Shown here: piece by piece, positions 60,432 through 64,000 of the stretch
How the letters are laid out: every line of letters begins with the position of its first letter
Numbering within the stretch: the first letter of the stretch is position 1
Origin: Nocardioides plantarum
Lineage (GTDB): Bacteria; Actinomycetota; Actinomycetes; Propionibacteriales; Nocardioidaceae
DNA: 64,000 bases
Assembly (NCBI RefSeq): GCF_006346395.1
Contig: NZ_VDMS01000005.1
Location: 186,001-250,000, forward strand
Direction of reading: 5' to 3'
Translations under genes and position numbers: made by a program
The notes under the pieces: generated by a model
Database searches by the model: none
Told to the model about the DNA's origin: nothing
Seen by the model: the letters and a program-made list of their open reading frames with translations, nothing else

Positions 60432-62014
60432 GTGCGACCGAGCTCGCGCGCGACGTGCTGCAACAGCTGATCGACGCCGGCGTCACCGACGTCGTCGTGG
60501 CGCCAGGCAGCCGCAACGCGCCGCTGTCCTTCGCGGCCTATGACGCAGCGCAGGCGGGCGTGCTCGTCCTGCACACCCGCACCGACGAGCGGTCCGCCGG
60601 CTTCCTGGCCGTCGGGCTGGCCCGCAGCCACCGGCGTACGGCGGTGATCTGCACCTCCGGCACCGCCGTCGCCAACCTGCACCCCGCCGCCCTCGAGGCC
60701 GCGCACTGCGCCCTGCCGGTCGCGTTCGTGACCGCCGACCGTCCGGGCCGGCTGCGCGGCACCGACGCCAACCAGACCACCGACCAGGTCGGGATCTTCG
60801 GGTCGTTGTTGCCGACCCACGACCTCTCGCGGCCCACCCCGCTCGACCTCGGTGACGACCTCGACCGACCGGTGCACCTCAACGTGCAGCTCGACGACCC
60901 GCTGCTGCCGACCGACACCTGGCGGCCGGAGGCGTCCTCGGGGTGGTCGATGTCGTGGCCCGACGAGGCCCTCGTCGTGCTGCCGCTCGGGCCCCGCACC
61001 GTCGTGGTCGCCGGCGACGACGCCGGCCCCGCCGCCCGCCGGCTCGCCGAGGGCGCCGGGTGGCCGCTGCTGGCCGAGCCGTCGTCGGGCGCGCGCACCG
61101 GCGACCACGCGTTGCGCTGCTACCGCCTGCTCCTCGACGGCGACCTCGGCGCGCGCATCCAGCGGGTCGTCGTGCTCGGCCGCCCGACCCTGTCGCGGCC
61201 GGTCAGCCGGCTCCTGGCGCGTGCCGACGTCGAGGTCTGCTCGGTGCCGGCGCGCGGCGCGTGGAACCAGCGGTCCTACCCCGTCGCCCACGAGGCGCCC
61301 GGCTACACCGCGGAGCGCGACGACCCCGCGTGGCTCGAGGAGTGGCGCGCTGCCGACCGCTCCGTCTCGCGACAGCTCGACGCGCTGCTCGCCGCCGAGC
61401 CCGCGCTGACGCCGTACGACGTCGCGGGCGCGGTCTCACGGGCCATCGCCCCCGGCATGCAGCTGGTCGTGGGTGCCTCGAGCCCGGTGCGCGACCTCGA
61501 CCTGATGGCGCGGCCCACGCCGGTCGGAGAACGACGCAAGGTCGTCGCCAACCGCGGCCTGGCCGGCATCGACGGCACGGTCTCGACCGCGATCGGGGCC
61601 GCGCTCGGGCGGGTCGCGGGGGGACACGAGGGCGCGACCGTCGCGCTGATGGGCGACGTGACGTTCCTCCACGACAGCAACGGGCTGGTCCTGGGGCCCC
61701 GCGAGGCCCGGCCCGACCTGATGATCGTGGTCGTCAACGACGACGGCGGGTCGATCTTCTCGATGCTCGAGCAGGGCGCCCCCGAGCACGCCGACCGCTT
61801 CGAGACCCTGTTCGGCACCCCGCACGGGGTCGACCTCGCCGCGCTGTGCGCCGCGACCCGCACGCCCCACCTGGCGGTCGACTCGCTGCCCCAGCTCGAG
61901 CAGGCCCTGGCCGCCCCCAACGGCGGTATCGAGGTCGTCGAGGCCCGGGTCCGCCGTGACGACCGCCGCGCGCTCGACGCCCGGATCCGGACCCTGCGAC
62001 CCGACCCGTCCTGA
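60428..62014 (+). CDS. menD: 2-succinyl-5-enolpyruvyl-6-hydroxy-3-cyclohexene-1-carboxylate synthase (SEPHCHC synthase)
   Basis: MenD is a thiamine-diphosphate enzyme that joins isochorismate and 2-oxoglutarate. The 528-residue protein has the N-terminal pyrimidine-binding domain (VTDVVVAPGSRNAPLSFAA, HTRTDERSAGFLAVGLA with the catalytic Glu, ICTSGTAVANLHPA), a central domain, and the C-terminal diphosphate domain (ANRGLAGIDGTVSTAIGAALG, GDVTFLHDSNGLVLG, VVVNDDGGSIFSMLEQG). It ends the menE-menC-menD operon, in which every junction overlaps by four bases. Confidence 0.96.
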   Translation: MSATELARDVLQQLIDAGVTDVVVAPGSRNAPLSFAAYDAAQAGVLVLHTRTDERSAGFLAVGLARSHRRTAVICTSGTAVANLHPAALEAAHCALPVAFVTADRPGRLRGTDANQTTDQVGIFGSLLPTHDLSRPTPLDLGDDLDRPVHLNVQLDDPLLPTDTWRPEASSGWSMSWPDEALVVLPLGPRTVVVAGDDAGPAARRLAEGAGWPLLAEPSSGARTGDHALRCYRLLLDGDLGARIQRVVVLGRPTLSRPVSRLLARADVEVCSVPARGAWNQRSYPVAHEAPGYTAERDDPAWLEEWRAADRSVSRQLDALLAAEPALTPYDVAGAVSRAIAPGMQLVVGASSPVRDLDLMARPTPVGERRKVVANRGLAGIDGTVSTAIGAALGRVAGGHEGATVALMGDVTFLHDSNGLVLGPREARPDLMIVVVNDDGGSIFSMLEQGAPEHADRFETLFGTPHGVDLAALCAATRTPHLAVDSLPQLEQALAAPNGGIEVVEARVRRDDRRALDARIRTLRPDPS

Positions 62015-62033
62015 CCCGCCTACGATCTCGGCC

Positions 62034-63200
62034 ATGGAGCTCCACGACACCCTCTACTCCCTCGGTCAGCAGTGGGGTCGCGGCGTCCTCGACGACCCCG
62101 ACCGCCTGCGCGGCCTGCTCGCCCCCACCGGGGCGTCCCCGGACGAGGTCGAGCTCGTCGTCGACGCGGTGCGCCGGGGCGCCCACCGGGGGCTGGTCCA
62201 GGCGCTCGACGCGGGCACCGACCCCGCACGCGCGATCGAGGCGACCGGTGACCGGCTGGGTCAGGAGCGTGGCACCGATCCGGCCGCCGCGCGCTGGGTG
62301 GTCGCGGTGCTCGGGTTCGCCCTGGGCCGGGTCGGCGAGCACGACGTACGCCGCCAGCGCGGCCCGGGCCAGGCGCCGTACCAGGCGCCCGGCCAGGCAC
62401 CCGGACAGGCACCGTACGGACAGGCGCCCTTCGGACAGCCGACGTACCCGCCGCCGGCGCAGCCCTACCAGCAGGCGCAGCCGGGCCAGCCGGCCTACGC
62501 GGCCGGCTACCCCCAGCAGGGCTACGGGCAGCAGCCCGGCTGGTCGCCCACGCCGCCGAAGACGTCCCGGCTCCCGATCCTGCTCGGGGTCGGCGGCACG
62601 GTCCTGGCGATCGTGGTGGCCGTCGTCCTCGCGCTGGTGCTGACCAACGGCGACGACACCGACAGCGCCGACCAGCGGTCCGACGGCTCCACCTCGGCCG
62701 ACGCGAGCACCGACCCGACGTCCGACCCCACCACCGACCCCAGCAGCGACCCCAGCAGCGACCCCGTGCCCACCCAGGACCCGACGTCCGAGACCGTCGA
62801 TCCCGCACCGGACGGGAAGGTCTCCGACGAGGCCGCCGCCGGCTACACGAGCGCGCTGCTGACGTTCTCCACCGCGTTCGGCGACGGCGGCAAGGACCTG
62901 CAGGCCGCGTCCACCAGCGACAACCCCGCGAGGGCCCGGGCCGCCGCGCGCAAGATGCGGTCCGCCGTGAAGGACCTCGACGTGGCCGTCCGCGGCCTCG
63001 ACCTCGCTCCCGTGCAGACCGAGGTCGACGCGTTCCTCGTCGAGAGCTCCCGGATCCTGCGCGCCTACGACAAGATCGACCGGACCGCCAAGACGACCCT
63101 CGACGTCAACGCCGGGGTCGCCGGTCTGCCGATCACCGACTACACCAACGCGTTCCAGGCGGTCGCCGACGCGATCGACAAGAGCCGCAACGGCGGCTGA
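62034..63200 (+). CDS. Modular single-pass membrane protein, function unknown
   Basis: The 388-residue product has four parts: a helical N-terminal domain (1-105; LHDTLYSLGQQWGRGVLDDPDRLRGLLAP), a Gln/Pro/Gly/Tyr-rich low-complexity stretch (about 106-175, with repeated GQAP units), one membrane helix (about 182-204, LPILLGVGGTVLAIVVAVVLALVL), an acidic Ser/Thr/Asp linker with TDPTSDPT-like repeats, and an extracytoplasmic four-helix-like domain (about 260-385). The N-terminal block resembles a small helical domain I have seen fused to varied bacterial proteins, but I cannot name it. It starts 19 bases after menD. Confidence 0.7.
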   Translation: MELHDTLYSLGQQWGRGVLDDPDRLRGLLAPTGASPDEVELVVDAVRRGAHRGLVQALDAGTDPARAIEATGDRLGQERGTDPAAARWVVAVLGFALGRVGEHDVRRQRGPGQAPYQAPGQAPGQAPYGQAPFGQPTYPPPAQPYQQAQPGQPAYAAGYPQQGYGQQPGWSPTPPKTSRLPILLGVGGTVLAIVVAVVLALVLTNGDDTDSADQRSDGSTSADASTDPTSDPTTDPSSDPSSDPVPTQDPTSETVDPAPDGKVSDEAAAGYTSALLTFSTAFGDGGKDLQAASTSDNPARARAAARKMRSAVKDLDVAVRGLDLAPVQTEVDAFLVESSRILRAYDKIDRTAKTTLDVNAGVAGLPITDYTNAFQAVADAIDKSRNGG

Positions 63201-63238
63201 CCCGCCGCAGTGGGGGCGGGGTAGGACAGACTGGTCGC

Positions 63239-64000
63239 GTGGAGGTCGCGCTGCTGCTGGTCGTGCTCGCCGTCAGTGTCCTGGTCGTCACGGCCCTGGC
63301 CGACCGCGTGGACATCCCGGCACCCCTGGTCCTGATCGTCGCGGGTGCGGGGGCGTCCTACCTCCCGTTCACGCCGCAGATCAACCTCGAGGCCGACGTC
63401 GTGCTGCTGGGGCTGCTGCCCCCGCTGCTCTACGCCACCGCGATCCAGACGTCGCTGGTCGACTTCAACGCCAACCGGCGGCCGATCCTGCTGCTGTCGG
63501 TGGGCCTGGTCATCTTCACCGCGGCCGGGATCGCGCTGCTGGTGCACACCCTGGTGCCCGACATCGGGTGGGCGACGTCGTTCGCGATCGGCGCCGTGGT
63601 CGCCCCGCCCGACGCGGTGGCCGCCACCGCGGTCGGCCGACGGATCGGGCTGCCCCGCCGGATCACCACGATCCTCGAGGGCGAGTCGCTGCTCAACGAC
63701 GCGACCGCGCTGGTCGCCCTCCGCACCGCCATCGCGGCGGGCGGGCTGGCCGCCGACCACCACGGCGACGTGACCGCGCTGAGCGTCGCGTTCGACTTCG
63801 TGCGCGCCGCCGGTGGCGGCGTCCTGATCGGCCTGGCCATCTACCTCCTCGTCGCCCGGGTGCGTCGCCACCTCGAGGACTCCCTGATGGACACCGCGAT
63901 CTCGCTCGTCGTCCCGTTCGCGGCGTACGTCGCCGCCGAGGAGGTCCACGCCTCCGGCGTCATCGCCGTCGTGGTCGCCGGACTCCTGCTGGGTCACAAG
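63239..64000 (+). CDS. Na+/H+ antiporter, CPA1 family, 3' truncated by the window end
   Basis: The frame opens with GTG at 63239 and stays open to the last base, giving 254 visible residues. The product is polytopic with at least seven helices and carries CPA1/NHE signatures: IGAVVAPPDAVAATAVGRRIGLP and ILEGESLLNDATALVALR, the latter with the conserved ND ion-binding pair. It exchanges monovalent cations for protons. Full-length relatives have about 520 residues, so roughly half is missing. Confidence 0.9.
   Translation, partial: MEVALLLVVLAVSVLVVTALADRVDIPAPLVLIVAGAGASYLPFTPQINLEADVVLLGLLPPLLYATAIQTSLVDFNANRRPILLLSVGLVIFTAAGIALLVHTLVPDIGWATSFAIGAVVAPPDAVAATAVGRRIGLPRRITTILEGESLLNDATALVALRTAIAAGGLAADHHGDVTALSVAFDFVRAAGGGVLIGLAIYLLVARVRRHLEDSLMDTAISLVVPFAAYVAAEEVHASGVIAVVVAGLLLGHK

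Overview
The window is very GC-rich chromosomal DNA from a Gram-positive actinobacterium. The likeliest home is a Nocardioides-like member of the Propionibacteriales. This rests on gene content (lsr2, rex-hemACD, a BldN-type sigma factor with a DUF5667 partner, the 33-residue ribosomal protein bS22, disA-radA), on frequent GTG starts with 1- to 4-base stop/start overlaps, and on intergenic palindromic repeats. The genus is inference. Almost all of the window is core chromosome. I see no phage, transposase, CRISPR array, rRNA or tRNA.

Layout. 1-5.4 kb: a cofactor operon (DUF2520 protein, panC, panD, nadB, nadC, coaX) for pantothenate/CoA and NAD. 5.5-10.8 kb: lsr2, a SigE-family sigma factor with a membrane partner, a VapBC-type toxin-antitoxin pair, and clpC with a ClgR-type site and strong terminators. 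10.8-20.6 kb: mutY, a secreted protein, disA-radA, a LacI regulator, a methyltransferase, a frameshifted VOC gene, a cysteine-rich protein, an exopolyphosphatase-like protein and a TIM-barrel isomerase. 20.6-29.7 kb: an MMPL transporter with a two-component system, proline dehydrogenase and proC, a TetR operon with two operator palindromes, and trpS behind a tryptophan attenuator. 29.8-40.4 kb: a DUF885 metallopeptidase-like protein, a membrane glycosyltransferase, an AcuC-like deacetylase, then excisionase-type HTH protein, bS22, epimerase and acyltransferase, followed by the BldN sigma/anti-sigma pair and a HAD phosphatase. 40.5-64 kb: acyl-CoA synthetase and glutaredoxin, rex-hemA-hemC-hemD, hemB, a lytic transglycosylase, hemL, phosphatase, cytochrome c maturation (TlpA, CcdA, ResB, CcsB), menaquinone genes (menA; menE-menC-menD), a modular membrane protein and a CPA1 antiporter cut by the window end.

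The right half joins heme synthesis, cytochrome c assembly and menaquinone synthesis under a Rex-type site that would read NADH/NAD+. The gene order resembles the Mycobacterium tuberculosis Rv0496-Rv0555 region as I remember it.

The less expected signals are non-coding. They are (i) hairpins with an almost invariant 9-base loop (GAGGAACGA) and different, compensating stems, just after minus-strand genes; (ii) a trpS leader peptide with tandem Trp codons and mutually exclusive hairpins; (iii) a 74-base near-perfect hairpin between hemD and hemB; and (iv) eight 33-bp tandem units between menA and menE. Two genes (panD and the VOC gene) carry apparent single-base frameshifts in short G/C runs, so base-calling error must be excluded there.
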